A DNA stretch of 64,000 nt from Larix kaempferi (Eukaryota > Streptophyta > Pinopsida > Pinales > Pinaceae): contig BSBM01000232.1 in NCBI GenBank assembly GCA_027924585.1, positions 25,207,501 through 25,271,500 of the forward strand. Direction: 5' to 3'. Of this stretch, positions 23,090-33,984 are shown piece by piece. Every line of letters begins with the position of its first letter. The first letter of the stretch is position 1. The notes below the pieces were generated by a model. That model was given only the letters and a program-made list of their open reading frames with translations, was not told where the DNA came from and ran no database searches. A program made the position numbers and the translations under genes.

Positions 23090-23480
23090 CAAAAGTTAGC
23101 TCTTTCCACAACCCGCAATGTGGATTGCGGAAGCTTGGTTTTTGGATTTGAAACATTTTCTTTCCGCAACCCGCAATCCGCAATGTAGATTGCGGATGCA
23201 ATATTTTTCAATAATTGTGGTCTTTCTCTTCCGCAACCTGCAACCCGCAACTCGCAATTGCAGATTGCGGGAAAAGTCTCAAAATAATTTCCTTCTTGCT
23301 TTTTCGCAACCCGCAATTGCGGATTGCGGATTGCGGAAAGGTCATTATTTCAAATAACGTTGTTTGCATTCCCGCAACCCGCAATTGCGGATTGCGGAAA
23401 CTTTTGTTTTGTTTATATTTAGATTTGCATTTCCGAAACCCGCAACCCGCAATTGCGGATTGCGGATTGCGGAAAGAATG
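23090..23480. repeat. array of six CCGCAATTGCGG-type inverted repeats in LTR A
   Basis: Six dyads centred near 23100, 23180, 23250, 23320, 23387 and 23452, spaced about 65-80 bp. Each has the plan TTCCGCAACCCGCAA then TTGCGGATTGCGGAA. The spacer sequences differ from one another. The same plan with six dyads occurs in B at 60395-60790. Confidence 0.85.
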
Positions 23481-24014
23481 TACATATTTGCAAGAATAAA
23501 CTCCTGCAACTCTTCTTTCGCGTCCTGCATGTTTAATCTTAACCGTTGATTTGTCTTGATCCTGCGGATGAGATTACACTGCGTAATTTGTATAAACATT
23601 TGGATTTTTCGTTTTTCTTCACCAATTTACAAATTGTAACCAGGTCCTTAACTGCGAGTTTCACCGTCAGCCAAACATGAAATCATAATCATTGATCCGA
23701 CTAATCCATAATGATAGATTGTTTAGATTTGACATCAATTCATACGTGATATAATGAAAATATTATCTCATCTTAATCCAAATTTTGTCGACACATGCTA
23801 TGTGTTATTTTGTTGTAGACATGATAATTGCATTTCTCAGACTAAAAGGTTTTAATCATGGCAATTCATTACAGTCAGTCATTTTGGAATCTTTATTGTT
23901 CCTTTTAAATACAAAGATCAATATGAGCAATTCGTTGGTCCTCATATTGCATAGAAAAATCTTGTTAGTCAATTTTCAGAGATTTCCTTCTTACATTTAC
24001 ATACTGTGAGCAAG

Positions 24015-24480
24015 ATGCAGAAAAGTCACAAATCTTCAGTCAGATTTTGTGACGAGAAAGAACTTCAACCTCTTCAATATCATGAACCTGTGTCTCCATC
24101 TTTTGAAGCAGATGTTTTGGATGACAGCACTAGTAGTGAAAAAGAAGACTCTGAGATTCAATCCATGTATATACGACTCCCTCAGAGGAAGAGAAGGAAT
24201 ATCAATGAAAAACATGTTGATCGAGACGATACGATTATCTAGAATTTTATAATCAATGCAGTACCTGTAACTCCACCAACCCCCCTGAAGGAAGGATAAG
24301 TGGCTGATTTTTCGGTTTTTTAGGACATTGTCGATCATCATGAATCTTCCAAGAAGCATCTTTCAATTCCCTTATCATTCGTTACAGATAGCTAGTGGAT
24401 TGTCGGTATCTTCCACAGTTTGTTACGGGATACTTCCCCAAAAGTATGTGATGAAAATCTTTTGGGAATTTTGTGAAATG
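24015..24480 (+). pseudogene. ORF relic in LTR A, unknown protein
   Basis: Open from the ATG at 24015 (MQKSHKSSVRFCDEKE) to a stop at 24240, then readable with several stops to about 24480 (VTPPTPLKEG, DIVDHHESSKKHLSIPLS). Charged and partly acidic. It occupies the place where B and F carry their long coiled-coil ORF, but I see no clear match to either, so it may be a different or internally deleted gene. Confidence 0.35.
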
Positions 24481-26034
24481 CTTAGTATTAATCACTCTTG
24501 AAGGTGCTTTAGCAGTGGACGCGATATTTTGTAAATCCCTGTTTTATGGGAAATTTATCCTTTGTAACTATTTTATAATTATTATTTAAAGGGTAGAGAT
24601 CGCATAGGGGAGGAGGGGGGAGAAAATATGCAAAAGAAGATTGGAGATACTCTGATTAATGAAGAGATTGTAATTTTTTGCAACTTTGAGCTAATACAGT
24701 TAGTTTTCTCTTAATTCCTCTTTTGTTAATTTATCAAATTTGTTTGATGAATGTTGGTTTTCACAATAGCCCGTGAAAGTATATTGTTTTGATGTTGCAA
24801 TTATTAATGCATTGATATGTAGTTTAGATTTCTCTTAACTCATGATCTGTGTGTCTTTATGTTTTAAGTGAATTTATTTATTTAAAACATTTATCTATTT
24901 CTGCAAATGATTAACAGACATTATTAAATTAATGTTAATTTTTCAATTGGCATTCCAGCTACAGGATAATCTTGCATGTCCCTAATCCTTAAACTACTAT
25001 CATTTAATTTTTATTGTCTGATTGCATTTTGAGATAATAGGTAAAGATCCAATTTCACATTTCTGTTAAACTGGTGAAAAGACTTATTAAAATTCAGATC
25101 AAGTTATCCTTCACATAACCAAAGCACTTTCTTTAGATTAGATCTAACTTGGTTTAGATTTCTTTTAAGGTATATTCATTTCTAGAGTTAGAACACTTTG
25201 ATCTTCCTTCACAGGAAGACGGATCCTTTCAGGATCAAACCCCATAAGTGCCAGTGGAGGCCTTTATATATGTGGGAGTTAACTACACCAAACAGTCTCG
25301 AGATAGAACTGCTCTTGCGCACAGCTTTTTGAAGCCTTTCAGATTGGGTTTTAACCCTTTGTTGCTAGCCTTTGACAACATTCCAACAACCTACATACCC
25401 AGGGCTTCAACACGACCATACTGGGGAACTTTCCCTAGTTTTTAATCCATGTGAGTACTTGCTTGGGTGATTTAGTCTCTTCAAGTGCTATTTTCTTTTG
25501 AGTTTTGTCTTCTCTGATCATTACTGAAAAGCAATCTGAGCCTCATACCTAATCCATTCTTGGATTTAGGCAAAACCATTCATTTTCCCAACTTTCCATA
25601 AATTCCCCCCCCCAAAGGAGCTTATAGAGCAAAAATTATTTATTTTTTCCCCCTGTCAGTTGTCTAGGGAGCGACAATCTTAAAAAAATTCCCTCTGTTA
25701 GTCCCCTAGGGAGCAAAAATCCCACTTTTTTCCTGATTTGTGAAGGAAAGGGAGCAACACTTCTCTGTTTGAGGCCCTTTTTTAATCTTTTGCCTTGGTT
25801 TTGCTCAATCTTTTGCTTGAAGTTTGTGTGTGTGTGCCTGTACTACGCTCTTGATCTGAGCATTTGATTGCTTTTTGAGTCCTTTTGAGATCCATTTTTC
25901 TTTTGGTCAATCCTTGGAAGCTTGAAACCAACTTAGGTTAACCTGATCCTCTGTTGAATTCATCACTCCTCTGATCTGGTTCCTCTTGTTCAATGGAATT
26001 TAAGCCTCTATTACATTGATTCTAGCATCCTCAA

Positions 26035-26900
26035 AGCTTGTTTGGCTCTATTTGGGAGCTTCTTGAGTGATTTGGAAATTAAAGTCTTGTTTGGGCCTTT
26101 TACATCAAATTTTCGAATTGCTTGTGTTTTGGGTGAAATCACCAATCCCTTACAAGCACAGCAGTTTGTATCCCTATTCAATCTCATCCTTACCATCATG
26201 TCTTATTTGGGTTGAATATTTAAGGTTTCAAAATATAACTTTTTTGGTTTTTGGTTGGATTGGTTTGTAAGTGACAAGATTGAAAGTACTTGGGTGATCC
26301 AATTCTTTTCAATTTCGTTGCCTTGAGTGGGTGCTTGTCTTGTTCGACTTCTTTGAGCTCAGATTGGTTGTCAAAGTGTTTGAATTCCTTTATTTTAAGT
26401 AGAACAAAGAAGAAAACTTGTCTTTTGAGTCATTTGGTGCAATTCGAAAGTGCTTGGGAATTGAAAGCTTTCACTGTCTTCTTTGGCCTTGGATTTGATA
26501 CATTCATCATCAGGTCTCTAAAGTGAATCAAAGAATATTATATTTCAAGTCTGTTGAGTAATTTGGAAAGAATTTGAAAAGTTGAAAGTTTTCTCTCATC
26601 TTTCCCTTTAAGTTCTTTGAAAAATCATTGAATCTTCTCAAAAATTGAAACAAAAAGTCACTTTTCAAGTATTTTCATGCGATTAGGGAATCCTTGAAAG
26701 TGAAAGAATGTTTCATCTCCTTTGCTCCTTAAAATTTTGTAAAGGAAATTGAATCTTTTCAATTAGAACAAAGAATTTATTTCAATTATTTTATGCAATT
26801 TAGGAGTTTTGAAAGAAAGAAAGAAAAAGGCTTTCTTATTCTTTCGGTGTTTGCTTGAAGGATTTGCTTGTCACGTTAAAGTTTAGATTTTGGTGAATGT
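26035..26900. repeat. degenerate tandem array, about 120-bp unit
   Basis: The marker ACAAAGAA or its variants recurs at about 26402, 26527, 26648 and 26767, intervals of 125, 121 and 119 bp. Between markers the order is TTTCAAGT-ATTTT, GCAATTNGGGA, TTGAAAG, a pyrimidine-rich stretch and AATTGAATCTTTTCAA. Earlier, weaker units reach back to about 26035. Confidence 0.7.
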
Positions 26901-27371
26901 TTGGAGTTTGTTTTGGCATTGAATTCATCCATAAAAATGAAAAGAAAAATTGCATTGGCATCGGGTGTTTGTTGCATTGAAAACGAAAAATATCTCTCTC
27001 TCTTCCATAGATAGAGTTCATCGGATTGAAGACTCGTGCATCTCATTTAGTTTGCATGATCTTTAGTCGAGTCTTCACACCATTAGTTTCACTTCCGTTT
27101 AGCTTTTTGAGTAAAGAACAACCTTAAAATCAACCACGCGCTAATAAAATTAATTAGACTTTTTATTTTATAGCACAACAATAGTAGTATAGGGATTAGG
27201 ACTTTTGGACTAGGAAAAGTGAGTAAATTGTCCAAGAGTTACTAAAATGACACTAGGAACACTAATGAGCGAAAATCCATTAGTAGCGTGAATAAAAAAC
27301 CTAGGAGAATAACCATTAGATGATTCAAACCTAGGAGAATAACAATGCCATATAGCCATTGGAGCAATGAT

Positions 27372-27460
27372 ACTACAAGTGAGTGAAACTATGTATACAA
27401 GTGAGTGAAACTACATATACAAGTGAGTGAAACAATGACACTACAAGTGAGTGAAACAAG
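27372..27460 (+). repeat. 22-bp minisatellite, four copies
   Basis: Unit TACAAGTGAGTGAAACTA, with its CAAGTGAG core at 27376, 27398, 27420 and 27444 (intervals 22, 22, 24). Confidence 0.85.
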
Positions 27461-27944
27461 GTTATTGCACTATATTGGTTTCCATTGACAATACCAATAC
27501 TATCTATGTTTGCTATTTGTTTACCACCACCAAGAATCCCCAAGGGATTCCTATCAAAACATTCCCTATAGGATTCCTTTCAACCAACCTTGAGCTCTCA
27601 CTCTATCGGGTGCTTCCAAAATTACTAGTCCCTCTCTCACCCAATGCAAGTCAATAGTTGGTAGATTAATTTAACTTATATATAAAGTTCTATAATTCTA
27701 ATTTCTATGTTTACTTACAATATTAATGTGAATGGATTGCAAAATTCTAATTGCTAATTGAAGTTACTATTGTTTTTTATTTTTATTCTTGTTGTGGGTG
27801 ATCAAGTTGCTACTTTGGCTATGTATGTGTTTTATGCCAAAGATTTGATAATATTAACTCTATTACTCCTAGTGTATGACAAATGTTATATGATATATTA
27901 ACAAGCATTACAGTTTTCACTCTCTACGAATTCTGATGAGGAGG

Positions 27945-28288
27945 TGTTGAAGGAGCCTAGTCGATGAATCGAATAGGTCCTCCCAACCGACCACCTATTG
28001 GTCAGCCCAATCTAGTCGAGTCGATTAGGTCGACTAGTAGACAGTTAATGAGTTATAATTGTGTAACCAATTGTATATTGCATATATAAAGGTTGTTCAT
28101 CCATGATGTTATAGAGATTATTATTCCCCATTATACATTATGGCTTTATAATATAATAGAATACTTGTTGTTGGTGTGACCATTACTCTTACTTCTTCTC
28201 GCTCTCTTTATGTATGCATATTCTCGTATATGATTATATGTTTATAATGCACTATTGGTAACCTCATGTAATCCCATAGATTACAACA
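27945..28288 (+). repeat. element L 5' LTR
   Basis: TGTTGAAGGAGCC at the start and GATTACAACA at the end (TGTTG/CAACA termini), with a TATA box TATATAAA at 28083-28090. Followed directly by a primer-site-like TATGTTGTCGGTAGCAC and a Gag start, as in element D (TGGTTCCGTTGTCGGGACC). Length 344 bp. Confidence 0.6.
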
Positions 28289-29434
28289 TTGTTTATGTTG
28301 TCGGTAGCACTAAACCGAGCCGGAGCATGAACATTTGTACATAAATGGTGAGTGAGGAGGAAATACGAGAGTGGTGGAATAGAAAACTTGGAAATTCCAT
28401 TCAGAATTATGCCATAAGGAACAAGTTGACTCTTGCAAAGGCCAAAGAAAAGTCCTTTACAGAATATCACGAACGATTTATAGAGATTGTTACTCAAGAA
28501 ATAAATAAATTTCTCTATAATGTCCATGCCCAGACTAGATGTCCAGAATGAAAGGTTGTTGATGCAAAAGATCTGTAATAGTGGACAAATAAATTTGCAT
28601 GAGTTGGTCGAGAAGATAGACGATGCTTTTTGTGAAGAGCAAGCCATAGAAAAAAGAACCCTGTTAGACAACATCAGAACCAAGTTCTACAACAATTTGC
28701 ATGATAAAGTTATATGTACGATTTTTTATCTGCTTTAAAAAAAATTAATTGAAATAGGAGTCGGCCACATAGTCAAACCTCGACCTCGTTTGGGCCCTAG
28801 TAGCTCAAATTGGGAAAAGAGGAAAAAATATTGGGAGTGCTTCGTATGTGAAAGAGAGTGGGAATATTTTCTCAGTAAATGAGCATCATTGTTGAAACCA
28901 CACAAGTTTCCCATCAATAAGTCAAATTGGAAATGGGGGGGTTGCTAACCACATGAAATGAATGAATAGATGATACTAGTCGACAAAATGAAAATGGAAT
29001 GAAGCTAGTGAAAACTTAAGTATGACTCGACGAAAATTAGATGGCCAGCCACAAGTAGAAAACTAGTATCTAGAAAAATTGAAAGGGAGAAAAGGAAGAA
29101 AAAATGGGAAGAACTTAGGGACATACTAAGTCCGGTTTGTAAATAAATAAATGGGTCGATAAGTTCAAGCATCCAAAAGGACCGCCTGAGTCAAGGGAAA
29201 GTAGACCAGTTGAGAGAAAGCATGAGGCACCGACACTAATCGAAGAATCTCAACCGATGACGAAAGGTTCGAAAGCTCTGCAGATAGTAATACTTGAAAT
29301 TACGAGTCCCGTAGAACCACTCCTGATGCTTTTGACTCATGGTCCAAGTGTAAGACAGATCCTTGAGCATAACTTGGGAATTGGAACTGGACAAAGTAGT
29401 ATATGGTGTTGACATATGACTGTGGATGAATTAT
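28289..29434 (+). pseudogene. element L gag remnant
   Basis: The N-terminal frame from 28345 has EEEIREWWNRKLG, similar in plan to the D Gag start PEIQEWFDRKIEE. It continues after a frameshift near 28540 (LHELVEKIDDAF). A decayed zinc-knuckle-like WECFVCEREW follows near 28835. The remainder to 29434 has many stops. The element is cut by the insertion of H at 29435. Confidence 0.5.
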
Positions 29435-32400
29435 TGTCACATACCCAAAAATATGAATATTTTATGTTGTGAGAAAAACATTATGTTATAAGTTATTGTA
29501 ATTTTTTTATGATTATTGACCAAGTGGGATCAAGGATGACTGTAATTAAATACTCTAATATTTTATTATTAATAAATAAAAGAGGAGACAAATATCCAAA
29601 GGAGACTGTTAAAGAGTGTTCACTGACCCACTAGGAGGAATGAACTCGGGTGGAGAGCAAATTGACAATTGGCAGCATCTTCATTCACTTCTAGCTATTG
29701 CAGGTGGCAACTTCCCTGTATTTATGGTCATGTTCCCCAATAAAGTGGAACAGAGCAGGTGGCTCAATAATTATGAATCTGACCAAAAGACCTAGGCACT
29801 CTTTTTACACTCATCGAATTGAGCAGGTGGCTCACTAAGTTTTCCTTGTGACAATTCTGAGAACAGAAAGTGGGAATGCACAAGAGATTCGATGAGGGGA
29901 AGGCTAGGGAGTGAATGGTAGAGTAAGTCTGCAAATTTGAACTAGTACTGCTGAGTGCAGATTTCATACTACTAAATGCAAAAGTCATACTACTGAGCAG
30001 AGAAACCATTATTGTTGAGTTGCAGAAGGATAAACACTTGACTCCACAAAGTATCTCCATCCCGGTGGTTCAGTGAACATGATCGGGGGTCCTAAGGTAA
30101 GTAACATTGGCTACTTTCAGAAAAAGGTTGGGTGGAACGGGCTCCTTTGGGTGCTTGTCCCCCTCTACAGTTATCAGGTTCTTCATTGCTTCAGTTATTT
30201 AATTCTAGATTGCTAATCTACTTCTGAATGTTGCATTTTTCTTAACTATTAGATTAGAATTACTGAATTGATAACTTATTCTGCATAAATGGTTGAATGA
30301 TTAAAACTGGAAATTTAATGATTGAATAATTCTCTCTCTGTATTTTTTCACTCTTTGAAGAGACGTACTATAGTACAGAGAAGTTGGTTTAAGCAATAGA
30401 TTAGAATGATTCCTGTATTATGAATAGAATGCTTGTTTATACAACTTTAGAATGCATACTGTAATAATAATTCAGAGTTTTGTATTCATAGAGTTTTCCT
30501 TTATATTCATTCAGTATTTATAAGTTTAAAATAGAAAAGCATACTTGACAGATTAGCATTAATTTATAATAGCTGAGAGTCAAATAGATTGGTTTCAGCA
30601 TACTGTTAATCATGCTAACATATAGATTTATTAATAGTATTTCTTATAATATTCCTACAACATTTATAAATCAATTACAGTACTATTATTTATACATTAC
30701 AAGAAAACATTATACAGTCACGAACAGACTAGAATAGATCCAATCATTGTTCATAAATTCCATCAAGATCTATATAATCGAACACAGGCTAAAGTTCAGC
30801 ATCTAGTTTCCAAATTACTTCTCAATATTTAAAACATACACACAGGATAACTAACTGAATCCATCAACCATCTTAATCCAAAAAAATATCACTATTTAAG
30901 ATCTCAGATAACCTATATTAATCTTAGAAAGCAAGTTATAGTTTACGAAGGCTATATTTCTTACAAACAAGTATAATGTACAGAGCACGTATCAACTTTA
31001 TAGAGATAAACATCTCTCTACAGGTATCGAACTTCATAATCAAAGTATGGTATATAAATACAAATTGAAACAAAGTTCTTAAACCCTAGAAACGCATTCA
31101 CATAAACAATAATACAACTGACATATTATATTATGAAATTATTCTGAAGCTGATCGATATCCCTTTCAAGTTTCAACACGCATTATACTTTTATAGTCAG
31201 TTTACATATCAAGCTCAAAGAATAGCTCAGGGTAGAACCCTGTAGCGAGTTTACAACTTATAACATTATTCACTTTGTCAAGGGTTGAAACTCCATAGTC
31301 ATTACGCATTATCGAACAGTTGTAAAAACATATTTAATACACTAAACTATAACAATCCTGAACGAGGGTTCGAGGCCCATAAGGGCTCAACCTAAAAACA
31401 TTAATATTACGAACCGGGCTAATACAACCTAGGGTTATCAACCAAATTTTCTTATAGATTGATCCCGACATTAGTATGCAAATTATAAACATTTGGGACA
31501 ATGGTTCAAGTCTCATTAAGACTCCCCAGTTCTGTAACATTACATTACAACAGACCCTATACACACCACTACGGTAGGGTTTAGGTTTTATCCTATAGAA
31601 AACTAAACAAATATTTATAACATAAAAACCAACATTATGCCAAAGATATAAAGGGTACATTTTGTTATGCAAGTGCAGTAATGCTGTTGGAACAAATAAA
31701 TTGTTTTACCAATATCGACAAAGGAAAAACCATGTACATCGTATCATATTATTAAAACAAGTTTCAGTATGAAACCCTTAACACATATTTCGTATACAAC
31801 CGGCCGAACCAGCAAAGTTTCCACAGTAGGGTCTAAGCCCTTATATATTCACGCAGTTACTACTGTAACAAGTCTTTTTTTACACATAATCCAAATAGTA
31901 AAGGCCACAGCAAAAGAAACCAAATTTTATCGAAAACACAATATCCTTATATTATTCGAACAGAGGTTGAAAAACCCAACTTTGGGAAGAAACATAGTAC
32001 AATGATACAAGATTTTAAAACATCTTGGAGACACCAACCTATAACCTGAGCAAGTAAGTCATTGTGCATTAGCTTCATAGCTAAGTAAGCCCCAAGATTG
32101 CTTCAGGAACCACTTGCCAACATAAGAAATTAATCAGAATAAGACACCAAGTCATCGTATAATGAAATAGGAACGATAATTGTAAATATCGACATCGACG
32201 TAATTAATACGTCATTATGTTATCTATTGAATTAAGTATTTTTATAATCATTTAAAGATGGTTAAAACACATTTAATGAATTACGGCATATGTAAACAAT
32301 AAGTGTCGATAATACAAAAATATAGACAAACAAATAATTAATACACATTAACCTCTCTTGGCGATACATGAAACATACGTAAGTATTGCAGCTTTAATTA

Positions 32401-32569
32401 ACATAAGTCTGTCCATTTATAGATGAGTATCGTCATATGTATTTAAAGACGACACCTTTAAATTAATATTAATGAGAGCTAAACGCTCACAATATAACCC
32501 GCACAGTAATTGTAGCTTTTACACTATACAGAAAAAAATTTAATTTTTGTGAAATTTGGGGATGTTACA
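29435..32569 (+). repeat. element H 5' LTR
   Basis: TGTCACATACCC to GGGGATGTTACA, 3135 bp, AT-rich. It matches the region from 37451 over its first 1 kb. No coding region inside. Confidence 0.9.
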
Positions 32570-32571
32570 TG

Positions 32572-32583
32572 TGGTATCAGAGC
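32572..32583 (+). other. element H primer-binding site
   Basis: TGGTATCAGAGC, the exact complement used by plant elements primed by initiator-Met tRNA, two bases after the LTR end. Confidence 0.92.
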
Positions 32584-32713
32584 GTAAGTTCAAACACTAG
32601 GCTTGAAAGTGGATCAACCCGCGCAATTGAAATTGAAAACAGAAAAACACAACTACTGATTTTTGTTTCAAATTTGTTTTTGTATAGCACGTTCTATGTT
32701 TAAATTGCAGGTT

Positions 32714-33930
32714 ATGGAAGGACCAGAGGAATCTGCTGAGGACAGATCTCATCATGAACAAAATATTAATGAACATGAACATATTAACGAAGAAAATATA
32801 TTTGTATAGTTAAATGATAATTTATATAAATTACTTCGAACAGTTAAAAATTTAAAGGTTGAAATAAAAACTGTTAAGGAAGAAAATGAAAGAATTCTGA
32901 AGGGATAGGAAGGACTGAATCAGATATTACTGGATAAATTTCATAATAAAAGAACAAAATTTAATTATGAATCTAGAACCATGTCCTATCAACACAAAGG
33001 TAAGAAGTTAAAATTCACTAATGATGAAAACAGCTCTTCTTCCTAAATTAATGTTAAATCACGCAGGAAGAAGCATAAGTATTCCAGTGACAGTAGTGAT
33101 AGTGATTACCATTCTAAAAAGAGGAAGTACAAACCATACAAAGATATTTCTGGAGAGTTTAAGAAGATAAAACCCACAACGTTTAATGGAGAAACAGAAA
33201 AGGGAGAGGAAGTCGAAGCATGGTTGTCCGGTATGAATAAATACTTTCAAATTTACAACTATTCAAACCAATTAAAAGCTAAAATGGCAGTTTATAATCT
33301 GACAGAGAAAGTTGACATCTGGTGGCAAGATATAAAACGAGTAAAAGGAATAAAAGAGAAAAACATAAATTGGAGTAATTTTAAAAATTATCTTAAAAGA
33401 AATTTATGTCGGAATAGTATTATGAAGAATGAGCTAAAAGAGTTCTATGATTTAAGGTTGGGTTCCATGAGCGTGAAGGAATTAAGCAGCAAATTTCTAA
33501 GTTTATTGAGATATGTGCCTTACATTACTGATGAAAAACCCAAGGTACAGAGATTTCTGAGTTGCCTACCTTCTCATATAAAGGACAGAATTGAGTATGA
33601 CGACCCTAAGACCCTTGAAAAGGCCATGAGAATGGCAAATTTCTGTTATGAAAAGAACAGAAAAAGGGAAAGTATACCTAGCTAGAAGGCTAAAAGGCCC
33701 AATAATTTTGAACAAAGAAGGAAAATTTTTACATTTAATTGAAATTTTGGAAACAATAATTCTCATAACTGTCCTAACAGAAAATTTCTAGGAAATAATC
33801 CAAGAGGCAATGCACAGTAAAATTTTACAGCTGCAAGAAACAGAGACCTGCCTAATAATTATGCTAAAAAAATGAACAAAAGGAACCTGTAAAATGTTGG
33901 GACTAACAAGGACCTCACTATGTATCAAGT
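32714..33930 (+). pseudogene. element H gag
   Basis: ATG at 32714 (MEGPEESAEDRSHHEQ), then a Lys/Glu-rich helical part with in-frame stops. A Retrotrans_gag-type capsid domain follows at about 33160-33640 (FNGETEKGEEVEAWLSGM, WWQDIKRVKG, ELKEFYDLRLGSMSVKEL, LSCLPSHIKDRIEY). An in-frame TAG ends the open part at 33683. A single CCHC knuckle lies at 33892-33930, CWD-stop-QGPHYVSSC, with the second Cys lost, in a shifted frame that joins the protease frame. The product would form the virus-like particle. Confidence 0.85.
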
Positions 33931-33984
33931 TGTCCTAACAGAAAAAGAACCGTCAACAACATCCATACAGTGTAGGAAGAGGAA

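Larger units (their letters stand above)
22869..25412 (+). mobile_element. solo LTR A of the giant-LTR superfamily
   Basis: Starts TGTTGTAGGTACAACA and ends GGGCTTCAACA, with perfect 5-bp target duplications CGACC at 22864-22868 and 25413-25417. No primer site, polypurine tract or second LTR lies inside, so it is a single LTR left by recombination. In order it contains two terminal hairpins, six inverted-repeat units (23090-23480), a short ORF relic (24015-24242), a TATA-like TTATTTAAAGG (about 24581) and an R/U5 region of about 800 bp. It aligns with B (55445-61028, opposite strand) at both ends and through the leader, but lacks most of B's ORF. Confidence 0.88.
25413..27944. other. gene-free region, partly interior of element I
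   Basis: Continues element I after insertion A. No Gag or Pol is recognised. Contains two AGGGAGCRAMAATC blocks (25660-25720) that also occur at 22070-22130, a GTGTGTGTGTGTG run near 25829, a roughly 120-bp tandem array (26035-26900) and a 22-bp minisatellite (27372-27460). Confidence 0.5.

Noticed and set aside
23090-23480. Regularly spaced palindromic repeats resembling a CRISPR array
   Set aside because: Plant nuclear transposon context. The repeats are imperfect dyads of varying length, there are no cas genes, and the same array occurs in a diverged copy on the other strand (60395-60790) as part of an LTR.
24606-24625. GGGGAGGAGGGGGGAGAAAA as a polypurine tract before a 3' LTR
   Set aside because: The homologous position in B is not purine-rich in the same way, and the ends and CGACC duplication show that it lies inside LTR A, just after the TATA-like box.
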